Shown here: positions 14,861 through 23,005 of the stretch, piece by piece | Layout: every line of letters starts with the position of its first letter | Numbering within the stretch: the stretch's first letter is position 1 | NCBI GenBank assembly: GCA_000703065.1 | Contig: JNLK01000001.1 | Location: 62,001-126,000 of the forward strand | Direction: 5' to 3' | From: Lachnospiraceae bacterium AC2029 | Lineage (GTDB): Bacteria; Bacillota; Clostridia; Lachnospirales; Lachnospiraceae | Length of the DNA stretch: 64,000 nucleotides | Notes under the pieces: model-generated | The model's database searches: none | Told to the model about the DNA's origin: nothing | The model's input: only the letters and a program-made list of their open reading frames with translations | Position numbers and translations under genes: made by a program

Positions 14861-16546
14861 AGTATTTTTGAGCCAAAGCCCCGTCTCGGACAGTTCTTCA
14901 TCTGTCCAGCCGGAGGTCTTCTTGCAGTCGGATTTGATCAGCGCAGAGGACTCATCCTTGTTGGAAATGTTCCAGCCCGCATAGGACAGATTATAGTCGT
15001 TGATCATCTGGAACCATGCATCCGCGGAATCATAATCGATACCTCCGTTTCCGGATGCATCGCAGATGCTGAACTCGGAGATGAAGATCGGAAGTCCGGC
15101 TTCTCTCGCACTCTTCAGTTTATCGCGGAGATTCTCCTTATGGGTTGCCGCATAGAAATGCAGCGTATACATGATATTCTTCTCATCCTTGATGGGATCC
15201 GCAGCCGCCTGATCCACATCCTGTGACCAGGTAGGCGTACCTACGATGATGATCGCATTCGGAGCATTCTTCCGGATCACCGGGATCACGGTCTCCGCAT
15301 ACTCCTTGATATCCGCCCAGCTGGTTCCGCCGTTGGGCTCGTTACAGATCTCATACAGTACATTATCATAGTCCGCATACTTCTTCGACATTTCGTCAAA
15401 GAACGCAACCGCCTCGTCCTGATTGGTCTTGGGGTTATTGTCGCTCAGGATATGCCAGTCGATGATCACATACATTCCCAGCTGACTTGCATAGTCCACA
15501 CCGGAATCAACCAGCTTTTTCAGTTTGTCCTTGTCTCCGTCGGTGCAGTATCCTCCGCCCTCACCGGTATACATGGCCAGACGGATCAGATTTGCGCCCC
15601 AGTCGTCACGGAAGGTCTTAAAGGATTCCAGATTCACGTAATCCGGGAACCAGGCAAGACCATGGGTGCTGACACCCTTCAGCTGATACTCCTTACCGTT
15701 CTTGTCAACCAGGTCAACTCCCTTTACGGAAAGCGCCCCGTGAACCTCCAGCGGTGTTCCGTCCTCAGGCTCAGTCACCTTCTTCTTTTCCACCTTTGCG
15801 GCAACCGGAACCTCAACCGTCTCGGTCACCTCCTTACCGTCGATATAGACAATCGCCTGATCCAGCTTGATCTTCTTCGATTCGGACTCACTTTCGAAAA
15901 TGATCTGAACTCCGTAATTCACAGTCGTCTTGGAACCGATCACCTCCGTATAGTCTACCGGAGTGGAGATCAGGGTATCCCCGTCGATCTTGAATTCGGC
16001 ACCCCAGCCCTGATCGACCTTGGCTCCCTTGAAGCCGGGCATCCGCACCTCCCACTTCTTCACTTCGGAGGAGGTCAGATTCTTTACATCCACGCTGTAC
16101 TGAACCACGAAGGTATTTCCTGAAGGCCAGGATGCGGCGATCTTGGCATCCGCCGAGACAGCCTTCTTCGTTGCGGTCTCCGCCTTTTCATCCTTCTTTG
16201 CCTCCGTCTTCGCCTCGGTCTTCGCTTCCGTCGCATCCACGGTGGTCTCGGCGGTATCGTCCTTCGCTTCCGTCTTTGCTTCCGTCACGGTCTCAGTGGT
16301 TGTCTGCTTATCACCGTCATCGGACTTTCCGCCCAGCTTATCCGTCACGATATACGCCACGAGCAATGCAACCAGGACCGCCAGGACTATGATGGCGATC
16401 TTCGGGCCGGTCCCCATGGTGCGGTGCGGCTTTCCTCCGGACATTTCCTCGGAGAGAGGCGTATCTTTATCCGCCGTCTGCTGTCCGCTCTCCTGCACCT
16501 TTTCATCTTTAACGTCTTTTTCTTCCTTGTTCTCGTTTGCTCCCAT
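14852..16546 (-). CDS. Membrane-anchored GH5 endoglucanase with CBM2-like module
   Basis: 564 residues. Residues 1-47 are a charged cytoplasmic segment, about 48-72 one membrane helix (type II anchor or uncleaved signal), and about 75-130 a linker of Thr-Glu-Ala/Lys repeats. About 132-255 form a beta-rich module resembling CBM2 (SWPSGNTFVVQYSVDVKNLT, WGAEFKIDGDTLI). About 280-564 form a GH5 catalytic barrel: GVSTHGLAWFPDYVN, YVIIDWHILSDNNP, VLYEICNEPNGG with the acid/base Glu, TLHFYAATH, and LPIFISEFSICDASG with the nucleophile Glu. It should cleave beta-1,4-glucan at the cell surface. It lies between recG and rsmD, genes that are usually adjacent. Confidence 0.92.
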   Translation of the reverse strand: MGANENKEEKDVKDEKVQESGQQTADKDTPLSEEMSGGKPHRTMGTGPKIAIIVLAVLVALLVAYIVTDKLGGKSDDGDKQTTTETVTEAKTEAKDDTAETTVDATEAKTEAKTEAKKDEKAETATKKAVSADAKIAASWPSGNTFVVQYSVDVKNLTSSEVKKWEVRMPGFKGAKVDQGWGAEFKIDGDTLISTPVDYTEVIGSKTTVNYGVQIIFESESESKKIKLDQAIVYIDGKEVTETVEVPVAAKVEKKKVTEPEDGTPLEVHGALSVKGVDLVDKNGKEYQLKGVSTHGLAWFPDYVNLESFKTFRDDWGANLIRLAMYTGEGGGYCTDGDKDKLKKLVDSGVDYASQLGMYVIIDWHILSDNNPKTNQDEAVAFFDEMSKKYADYDNVLYEICNEPNGGTSWADIKEYAETVIPVIRKNAPNAIIIVGTPTWSQDVDQAAADPIKDEKNIMYTLHFYAATHKENLRDKLKSAREAGLPIFISEFSICDASGNGGIDYDSADAWFQMINDYNLSYAGWNISNKDESSALIKSDCKKTSGWTDEELSETGLWLKNTMK

Positions 16547-16557
16547 AGCGTCCTCTC

Positions 16558-18525
16558 TTATCTGTCTTTGTTCAGAACTGCATCCTGTGCCATTTTCAGG
16601 ATATCAGCATGATGGTAAATGTCTGCGAGCCGGAACATCAGATCCCCGCTCTGCCGTACCCCGAAGAAATCTCCCGGTCCCCGCAGCCGAAGATCCTCCG
16701 CGGCTATATGAAAGCCGTCGTTGCTCTCCTCCAGCACAGTCAACCTTTCCTTTGATTCCTCTGTGGGATTACAGTTTATAAAAATACAGTAGGACTGTGC
16801 GTCCCCGCGTCCGACCCTGCCCCGCAGCTGATGCAGCTGTGCCAGTCCGAAACGCTCTGCATTTTCGATCATCATCACGGTCGCGTTCGGGTTATTGATC
16901 CCAACCTCGACCACCGTTGTGGATACCAGTACATCCGTCTTCCGGTCCACAAAATCCTGAAGGACCTGCTGCTTTTCAGCCTCCTTCATCTTCCCATGCA
17001 GCGTTGCCACACGCACCGAGGCACCATATACCTCCCTCAGCCCCTCAGCATAGGCGTTTACCGCTTCCAGCTCCACGCCCTCCGAATCCTCGATCTTCGG
17101 GCAGATCACATAGGCCTGATGCCCGGATGTCACTTCCTTCCTGATAAACTGATAGGCCGTCGGACGATAATCCGTACCAACCACACAGTTCAGGATCTTC
17201 TTACGGCCGCCCGGAAGCTCCGTGATCAGGGAAATGTCAAGATCCGCATAGAGGATGATGGCGAGGGTTCTCGGGATGGGCGTTGCGCTCATGACCAGAA
17301 CATGGGGAAGATCCCCCTTCTCCGACAGCCGTTCCCGCTGCCGTACTCCGAACCGGTGCTGCTCGTCCGTCACCACAAGTCCCAGAGACCGGTATTCCAC
17401 CCGTTCCTGGATCAGTGCATGGGTTCCGATCACCACATGGATCTCTCCGGTCTTCAGTCCTTCATATACGGCCCTCTTCTCCTTCACGGACATGGAGCCC
17501 GTAAGGAGCGCCACCCGCAGCTTGTATGGTCGGAAGAGCTGTTCCAGATCCTTGAAATGCTGCATGGCCAGAACCTCGGTCGGAACCATCAGCGCTCCCT
17601 GATATCCGGAGAGCACCGTCACGAAAAGCGCCGCTGCCGCCACAATTGTCTTGCCGCAGCCCACATCTCCCTGGATCAGCCGGTTCATTACCGTTCCGCT
17701 GCTCATATCCCGAACCACATCCTGAAGAGCCTGCTCCTGCCCCTTCGTCAGCTGATAGGGAAGGCCAGCCAGGAATCCCCGGAGCTTTGCCTCCGCCTCC
17801 ATGGTCAGCACGTGATCGGAGGTCAGGCTCACATTTTCCTCCCGCATGGTCTTAACATCCGAAAGGAATCTGTAAAACTCATCAAAGGCCAGGCGTCGCA
17901 CCGCTTCCTGAAGAGTTTCTTCGTCCTTCGGGAAATGGATGCTCTCTACCGCCTGTCCTTTGGAGATCAATCCGTATTTCGCACAGAGCTCCGGGGATAA
18001 GAGGTCCGGTAGCTGCCGGATCACCGGCCGGATCTCGTGCATGGCTTTTCTCAGCTGGTTATTCGTCACTCCTGCCGTGAGTGGATAGATTGGCTGAAGG
18101 ACGCTCTGCATTTCCTGATATTTATAGGGCGTAAAGAATTCCGGATGCTCCATGACACGCCGATTTCCCTTCCGCCGGATCATCCCCGTAAAGCAGTAGG
18201 TCTCTCCCTTATGAAATGTATTCCTGAGATAAGGGCTGTTGAACCACACCATTTCCACGCTGCCGGTACCGTCCTCCGCGGACAGGGTCGTCAGCACGTA
18301 TCGGGGTCCCTTATGTACCTTAACATAGGTACTGATCGTGGCCGAAATGGTCACGCGCTCCATCTCCGGAGCCGAACGGACCGGAACCGGTGCGTGATAC
18401 CCCAGATAGCGTCTGGGATAAGTATTCACCAGGTCTCCCACCGTCTGAATATTCAGTTTCCGGAAGGAATCCGCCGTCTTATCGCCGATCCCCCGGATCG
18501 CCGTCACCGGGTCGGTCAGTTGCAT
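16558..18525 (-). CDS. recG: ATP-dependent DNA helicase RecG
   Basis: 655 residues, near family length. It has an N-terminal wedge (AIRGIGDKTADSFRKLNIQTVGDLVNTYPRRY and an OB fold), then helicase motifs: LIQGDVGCGKTIVAAAA (I), VPTEVLAMQHF (Ia), TDEQHRFGVRQRE (II, DEQH), VMSATPIPRTLA (III), and C-terminal VVEVGINNPNATVMMI and LAQLHQLRGRVGRGDAQSYC. It remodels stalled forks and Holliday junctions. It lies 9 bp after yloV, with GGAG before the ATG. Confidence 0.97.
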   Translation of the reverse strand: MQLTDPVTAIRGIGDKTADSFRKLNIQTVGDLVNTYPRRYLGYHAPVPVRSAPEMERVTISATISTYVKVHKGPRYVLTTLSAEDGTGSVEMVWFNSPYLRNTFHKGETYCFTGMIRRKGNRRVMEHPEFFTPYKYQEMQSVLQPIYPLTAGVTNNQLRKAMHEIRPVIRQLPDLLSPELCAKYGLISKGQAVESIHFPKDEETLQEAVRRLAFDEFYRFLSDVKTMREENVSLTSDHVLTMEAEAKLRGFLAGLPYQLTKGQEQALQDVVRDMSSGTVMNRLIQGDVGCGKTIVAAAALFVTVLSGYQGALMVPTEVLAMQHFKDLEQLFRPYKLRVALLTGSMSVKEKRAVYEGLKTGEIHVVIGTHALIQERVEYRSLGLVVTDEQHRFGVRQRERLSEKGDLPHVLVMSATPIPRTLAIILYADLDISLITELPGGRKKILNCVVGTDYRPTAYQFIRKEVTSGHQAYVICPKIEDSEGVELEAVNAYAEGLREVYGASVRVATLHGKMKEAEKQQVLQDFVDRKTDVLVSTTVVEVGINNPNATVMMIENAERFGLAQLHQLRGRVGRGDAQSYCIFINCNPTEESKERLTVLEESNDGFHIAAEDLRLRGPGDFFGVRQSGDLMFRLADIYHHADILKMAQDAVLNKDR

Positions 18526-18534
18526 ACAGATCTC

Positions 18535-20295
18535 CTATTCCACTGAGACGATATAATAGTAAATGGGCTGTCCGCCGTAGTGAAGATCCAGGTCCACATC
18601 CGGATACTTCTCCTGCATCTGCTCCACCAGAGCCTCCGCATCCTTCTCTGTCGTATCCTCACCATAGTAGATCGTGATCAGCCCCGCATCCTCATCGACC
18701 ATACCGTCGATCATCCGCGCGGTCACATCCGCGATATCCGGGCCCACAACGGAGATGCCGTTATCATCGATCCCCATGATATCACCCTTCAGGATGGATT
18801 TTCCTTCCACCGACGTATCCCGAACGGAGAAGGTAACCTCTCCGGTCTTTACAGTTTCCAGAGAAGCGATCATGGCTGCCCGGTTTTCCGCCGGCTCGGC
18901 ATCATCCGAAAATGCGATCATGGCACTGATCCCCTGGGGGATCGTCTTGGAAGGAATCACGATCACATCCTTCTTTTTACAGATGTCCGACGCCTGATTT
19001 GCCGCCAGAATGATATTCTTGTTATTCGGAAGAACGAAGACATGCTCCGCATTGACAGAATCCACGGCCTTCAGGATATCATCCGTGCTGGGATTCATGG
19101 TCTGGCCGCCGGACAGAACGTGATCCACACCGATCTCCGTCAGGATCTCGGCAAGACCGTCCCCGACGGATACGGCAATGAAGCCGTACTTCTTCGGAGG
19201 CTTCTTCGTCTCCTGCGGTTCCTTAACACCTTCCTTACGTTCCAGCTTGATCTGCTTGAAGGCCGCCTCCTGTTCAGCGGCTCTCTGCTGCTCCAGCTCC
19301 ACACGTTCGGAATGCTCTTCCCTCATATTATCGATCTTCATCCGGGTCAGCTGACCATATTCCAGCGCCTTCTCAAAGGCAAGTCCCGGGTGATTGGTAT
19401 GAACATGAACCTTAACCAGTTCCTCATCTGCAACACAGACCAGGGAATCACCGATGGAAAGCAGATACGTCTTGAGTTTCTCCACCTGCTCATCCGGAAG
19501 CTCCTTCTCAAGAAGGATGATAAACTCCGTACAGTATCCGAACTTAATATCCGCCGTGGAGATATCCTCCTTACCGCTGGCCGCATTGTAGGTCGGCCGG
19601 GCCTTCGGCACATCCTCCAGCACTCCGGCACCGCGGGCCAGCCGTGCAGGCTGTCCGCCATCCTGCAGTAATACCTCTCCGCCCTTCAGTGCGATAAGAA
19701 CGCCGCGCAGGATCTCTATCAGTCCCTGCCCGCCGGAATCCACAACTCCTGCCTCGGCAAGCACGGGAAGCATTTCCGGAGTGTGCTCCAGAACCTCCTC
19801 ACCGTAGGCAACCACCTTCTCTGCAAACTGGATCAGCGGATACTCCTCATCCTGCATCAGAAGCTCTGCAGCCTTGTCCGAAACCCCGCGGGCTACCGTG
19901 AGGATCGTGCCTTCCTTCGGCTTCATGACAGCCTTATACGCCGTCTCCACGCCCCGACTGAAGCCGGACACCAGATCCACCAGCGTCAGCTCCTTCTTGC
20001 CGCGGATATCCTTGCAGAAACCACGGAACAGCTGGGACAGGATGACACCGGAATTCCCCCGGGCCCCGCGAAGCGAGCCGCCGGAGATCGCCTTCGACAG
20101 ACTGTCGATGGTGGGATCTGCCTGTTCCTTCACGTCGGCGGCAGCCGCCATGATCGTCAGTGTCATATTGGTTCCCGTATCGCCGTCCGGAACCGGAAAT
20201 ACATTTAACTCATTGATATACTCTTTATTATTGCTAAGATTGTTTGCACCCGCCAGGAAAAGCCTCTGGAACTGCAAAGCGTCAATGGTGTTCAA
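18535..20295 (-). CDS. DAK2-domain fatty-acid kinase-like protein (YloV/FakA)
   Basis: 586 residues. The N-terminal DAK2/DhaL domain shows NVFPVPDGDTGTNMTLT (the Asp cluster that binds Mg-ATP) and GARGNSGVILSQLFRGF. A middle domain carries KFGYCTEFIILLE and KVHVHTNHPG, and a C-terminal DegV-like half includes HVLSGGQTMNPSTDDIL and NNKNIILAANQAS. FakA phosphorylates fatty acids held by FakB, feeding exogenous fatty acids into phospholipids. No FakB is encoded here. The start is TTG 20295, with GAGGAGG 10 bases upstream. It follows the Asp23 gene, as in most Firmicutes. Confidence 0.9.
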   Translation of the reverse strand: MNTIDALQFQRLFLAGANNLSNNKEYINELNVFPVPDGDTGTNMTLTIMAAAADVKEQADPTIDSLSKAISGGSLRGARGNSGVILSQLFRGFCKDIRGKKELTLVDLVSGFSRGVETAYKAVMKPKEGTILTVARGVSDKAAELLMQDEEYPLIQFAEKVVAYGEEVLEHTPEMLPVLAEAGVVDSGGQGLIEILRGVLIALKGGEVLLQDGGQPARLARGAGVLEDVPKARPTYNAASGKEDISTADIKFGYCTEFIILLEKELPDEQVEKLKTYLLSIGDSLVCVADEELVKVHVHTNHPGLAFEKALEYGQLTRMKIDNMREEHSERVELEQQRAAEQEAAFKQIKLERKEGVKEPQETKKPPKKYGFIAVSVGDGLAEILTEIGVDHVLSGGQTMNPSTDDILKAVDSVNAEHVFVLPNNKNIILAANQASDICKKKDVIVIPSKTIPQGISAMIAFSDDAEPAENRAAMIASLETVKTGEVTFSVRDTSVEGKSILKGDIMGIDDNGISVVGPDIADVTARMIDGMVDEDAGLITIYYGEDTTEKDAEALVEQMQEKYPDVDLDLHYGGQPIYYYIVSVE

Positions 20296-20310
20296 GGGTA
20301 CTGTCCTCCT

Positions 20311-20670
20311 CTAGTCAATCACGCGAACGCCTTCAACATATACGTTGATCGCCTTCACCTTCATGTTTGTATAATCTTCCACCTGATATTTTACGGTATT
20401 GATCAGATTTCTGACCACGGTTCGAATGCTGACGCCGTAGGCCACGATAATGTGGAACGCTATGATCAGTTCGCCGGCGCTGTTGATATCCACGCTGACA
20501 CCTTTTCTGACAGAGCTTCCGTTCAGGAGCTTTGCAAGTCCGTCCCGCACACTGATCGCAGCCATGCCGACGATCCCGAAGCAGTCCAGTGCAGCATGCC
20601 CTGCGAACTCTTCAATCACGGCCTCATCTATCATGATCTGTCCGTTCTCGTTTTTGACCAGTCCTGTCAT
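20311..20670 (-). CDS. Asp23/Gls24 family protein (YloU)
   Basis: 119 residues from ATG 20670, preceded by GGAGG at 6 bases. Core Asp23 features are visible: GQIMIDEAVIEEFAGHAALDCFGIVGMA, the beta strand VSVDINSAGELIIAFHIIVAYGVSI, then VVRNLINTVKYQVEDYT and VKAINVYVEGVRV. Family members are abundant membrane-associated, envelope-stress-related proteins. It is the first gene of the operon running to 12945. Confidence 0.9.
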   Translation of the reverse strand: MTGLVKNENGQIMIDEAVIEEFAGHAALDCFGIVGMAAISVRDGLAKLLNGSSVRKGVSVDINSAGELIIAFHIIVAYGVSIRTVVRNLINTVKYQVEDYTNMKVKAINVYVEGVRVID

Positions 20671-20733
20671 AAACGCCCTCCTTCTCCGTATGTTCCTTAA
20701 CCTTCCTTTGGTCAAAGATATGAAACCCTTATC

Positions 20734-20853
20734 TTGACACAGTTATAGTTATTATATACTATTTTAAAAGAATATGGAATAGTTTCACGAGAAATGGATA
20801 TCCTGAAATTTTTCAAATTTCCTCTTGCATACTTCCGTATTATCTGTTATTAT
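20734..20853 (+). promoter_or_regulatory. Tandem plus-strand promoters upstream of rpmB
   Basis: P1: TTGACA (20734-20739), 17 bp, TACTAT (20757-20762). P2: TTGCAT (20825-20830), 17 bp, TATTAT (20848-20853), 57 bp before the ATG. The AT-rich interval 20671-20910 must also contain the divergent asp23 promoter; TATAAT on the minus strand near 20752 is the best -10, but no clear -35 is seen. Confidence 0.65.
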
Positions 20854-20910
20854 ATCCCTTGTTGCGAGCCTGAACAGGCAAATATACGTCGTGAAGGAGG
20901 TGCCGGAACC

Positions 20911-21099
20911 ATGGCTAAGTGTTTTTATTGTGATAAGTCTGCTCACTTCGGAAATAATGTGAGCCACTCTCATAGAAGATCCAATCATATCTGGAAACCC
21001 AATATCAAGCGCGTACGTGCGGTTGTAAATGGTACTCCTCAGAGAATCTATGTATGCACATCCTGCCTTAAGTCCGACAAGGTACAGAGAGCGCAGTAA
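20911..21099 (+). CDS. rpmB: 50S ribosomal protein L28
   Basis: 62 residues from ATG 20911, preceded by AAGGAGGT. It matches L28 throughout: KSAHFGNNVSHSHRRSNHIWKPNIKRVR. Two CxxC pairs (CFYC near the start, CTSC near the end) mark the zinc-binding (C+) form of L28. It is monocistronic with tandem promoters and a strong hairpin afterwards, in the standard position divergent to the asp23-yloV operon. Confidence 0.97.
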   Translation: MAKCFYCDKSAHFGNNVSHSHRRSNHIWKPNIKRVRAVVNGTPQRIYVCTSCLKSDKVQRAQ

Positions 21100-21111
21100 T
21101 CGATTCCATAT

Positions 21112-21157
21112 GATAACAGAAAGAGCGCAGCCGAAAGGTTGCGCTCTTTCTGTTATC
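21112..21157 (+). terminator. Hairpin terminator after rpmB
   Basis: GATAACAGAAAGAGCGCA (21112-21129) and its exact complement (21140-21157) form an 18-bp stem. It is followed by an interrupted U-rich tract (TTAACTTATCTCATTTT). The stem is symmetric and can also serve gerW arriving on the other strand. Confidence 0.8.
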
Positions 21158-21255
21158 TTAACTTATCTCATTTTATATCTTTCATGGCGCAAAGCGCCGT
21201 CCGGAGCTGCTGTCCTGCACCGGAATATAACGTCACCCGGAGCTCCTGTCCGGAT

Positions 21256-21672
21256 CTAGAATTCCTCATCCTCCAGCGTCTCAACCGCTTCCTTCACTTC
21301 CTCCTGGGATGCGTTCGTCTTACCCATGAGCTGCTGGATCTTTGCAGTTACTCCCGGGATCATGTCGAGCACCTTGGACAATGTCCCTTCCTCAGCAATG
21401 GGCATGATCCGTGCATTACCATCCTTAAGAACGATCACTGCTGAAGGAGAAAGCTTTCCGCCCATACCTCCGGCCGCATTATTGGTTCCCTTTGCGGTTC
21501 CCAGGGCTCCGGCACCCACGCTGAAATTCACATCCACCAGCGGGATCAAAGTGGTATCTCCCATCTGGATCGGTTCGCCCACAACCGTCTTGGACGAAAG
21601 AAAAGCATCCATTCCCTTGAACAATGTACCTACTGTCTGATTAAAATCATTCTTTGTAACCTGATTTGCCAT
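21256..21672 (-). CDS. gerW: GerW/YtfJ-family sporulation protein
   Basis: 138 residues. Conserved blocks are TVGEPIQMGDTTLIPLVDV, FSVGAGALGT, a Gly-rich NNAAGGMGGKLSPSAVIVL, and VLDMIPGVTAKIQQLM. In B. subtilis the protein (YtfJ/GerW) is a forespore product needed for normal germination. It follows a DUF2953 gene, as in B. subtilis ytfI-ytfJ. Presence of this gene alone does not prove that the organism sporulates. Confidence 0.9.
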   Translation of the reverse strand: MANQVTKNDFNQTVGTLFKGMDAFLSSKTVVGEPIQMGDTTLIPLVDVNFSVGAGALGTAKGTNNAAGGMGGKLSPSAVIVLKDGNARIMPIAEEGTLSKVLDMIPGVTAKIQQLMGKTNASQEEVKEAVETLEDEEF

Positions 21673-21686
21673 AGTATTTCATCCTC

Positions 21687-22667
21687 CTATATCTTCTTAG
21701 CCATTTTGATCGTTCTTCTTGTATCTTTCCTGAGGTAGAATATAAGTGCCGGAATTGCAAGGGATCCGATCCGGATCCGTCCCTTAACACTTCCCTTCAC
21801 CTCTATCACCTTATTATAAAAATCCGGTTCGATGATCAGCCATCTCCCGTAGATGGGATAGAGCCATGCAATCTTACCGAGGAACATGCCCGTGCTTGCC
21901 GCGGTGCTGAAGCCCACCCGGAGAAAGATTCCTCCTTTTTTCGGTTTCAGATGCTTCAGAAACTTCACGATCAACTTCTTGCCGCGTTCAATGGTTCTCT
22001 TGGTGAAATCCTTATCCAGGAACTGCCGGATATGACGATATTTCGTTTCCACCCGGTTCATTATCTGTTCAATCTTATAACCGATACGTTCCTCAGGCGG
22101 TTTCTCAGGCTTCGGCTCCTTCTTCCTTTGCGCTTTTTCCGCCTTTGCCTTCGCCTTCTCTCTCTTCTTCCGTTCCTTTTCTTCCTGCTTCGTCTCAGCA
22201 GGCTTTCCCGGCCCGAAGATTTCTGCATCCTCCTGCTCTTCCGTTTCAGCTCCGGAGGTCGTCATCTCTGCAGTATCCGTATCAGCTGTCTGACTGTCTT
22301 CTTCATTCAGGGGCTCAGCTGCCGGTTCCGTTTCTTCTTCCTTCTTTTCCGGCTGATCCCCAGTGGGTATTTCCGGAGGCTCTTCCTTCTTATGCCCCAC
22401 GTCCTCATCACCATTGATTGTTTTCACGGTGATCCAGCCAACCTTCGCCTTCCCGTGGAATCCGCTTTTATACGCATATTCTCCCAGGAACCTGAAGATG
22501 AACCACCGGACACGTACGATACCGCCCCGCCTTTCATCTGAGAATTCCCCTTCCGCATAGTACCGGATCGGAATGAAGAGTACCATAAGAAGCAGGAGTA
22601 TCGCCAGCCCTATGAGGCTTAGCAGGATGATGCCCAGTATCTTAAGTATTGTCAGTACTACGGCCAT
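21687..22667 (-). CDS. DUF2953 membrane protein (YtfI-like)
   Basis: 326 residues. An N-terminal membrane helix (GIILLSLIGLAILLLLMVLFIPIRYY) is followed by a beta-rich segment (YYAEGEFSDERRGGIVRVRWFIF). About residues 85-190 are a highly charged Glu/Lys/Thr linker (many EE, KAKAEKAQRKK). The C-terminal DUF2953 part (YGRWLIIEPDFYNKVIEVKGSVKGRIR) ends in a positively charged tail. The linker is much longer than in the Bacillus protein. It precedes gerW by 14 bp. Function unknown; a sporulation link is inferred from gerW. Confidence 0.8.
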   Translation of the reverse strand: MAVVLTILKILGIILLSLIGLAILLLLMVLFIPIRYYAEGEFSDERRGGIVRVRWFIFRFLGEYAYKSGFHGKAKVGWITVKTINGDEDVGHKKEEPPEIPTGDQPEKKEEETEPAAEPLNEEDSQTADTDTAEMTTSGAETEEQEDAEIFGPGKPAETKQEEKERKKREKAKAKAEKAQRKKEPKPEKPPEERIGYKIEQIMNRVETKYRHIRQFLDKDFTKRTIERGKKLIVKFLKHLKPKKGGIFLRVGFSTAASTGMFLGKIAWLYPIYGRWLIIEPDFYNKVIEVKGSVKGRIRIGSLAIPALIFYLRKDTRRTIKMAKKI

Positions 22668-22957
22668 ACAAACACTCCTTCCCGATCTATATGATCCTCC
22701 AGAATGTCTGCAACCAGCTGTCTGGCGCCGTCACGGCTGTTGGAGACCCCCACAACGACGATCTCCCGGTCGAGCTTCCTGTAAAAGTTCTGCAGCAGCT
22801 CATTATACTCATAGATTTCGAGAATCCCATAGGTAAAAACAGGCAGAGTCACCACAAAAAAGGGGACGGAATGCTTCCCCTTTGTGATAAGATCCAGTTT
22901 CTTCCTGAACTGTTTCTTCTTCTCGATATCCGTATAAATGTTGTCTGCCAGTACCAT
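22658..22957 (-). CDS. Conserved small protein of unknown function
   Basis: 99 residues from ATG 22957; its 3' end overlaps the DUF2953 gene by 10 bp. The sequence reads as an alpha/beta fold: a basic helix (DIEKKKQFRKKLDLITKGK), strands FFVVTLPVFTYGILEIYEY and EIVVVGVSNSRDGARQLVADIL, and ends HIDREGVFVWP. I do not recognise a family. The tight overlaps on both sides show it belongs to the gerW operon. Confidence 0.6.
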   Translation of the reverse strand: MVLADNIYTDIEKKKQFRKKLDLITKGKHSVPFFVVTLPVFTYGILEIYEYNELLQNFYRKLDREIVVVGVSNSRDGARQLVADILEDHIDREGVFVWP

Positions 22958-23005
22958 ATTTTTTCCCGACTCCGGCCTCCTGTCCAATATAAAAGGAAAG
23001 AAAGC

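Noticed and set aside
21158-21255. Possible small gene between rpmB and gerW
   Set aside because: Only a GGCGC/GCGCC hairpin and short repeats of CCGGAGCT-type sequence are present; no start with a ribosome-binding site.
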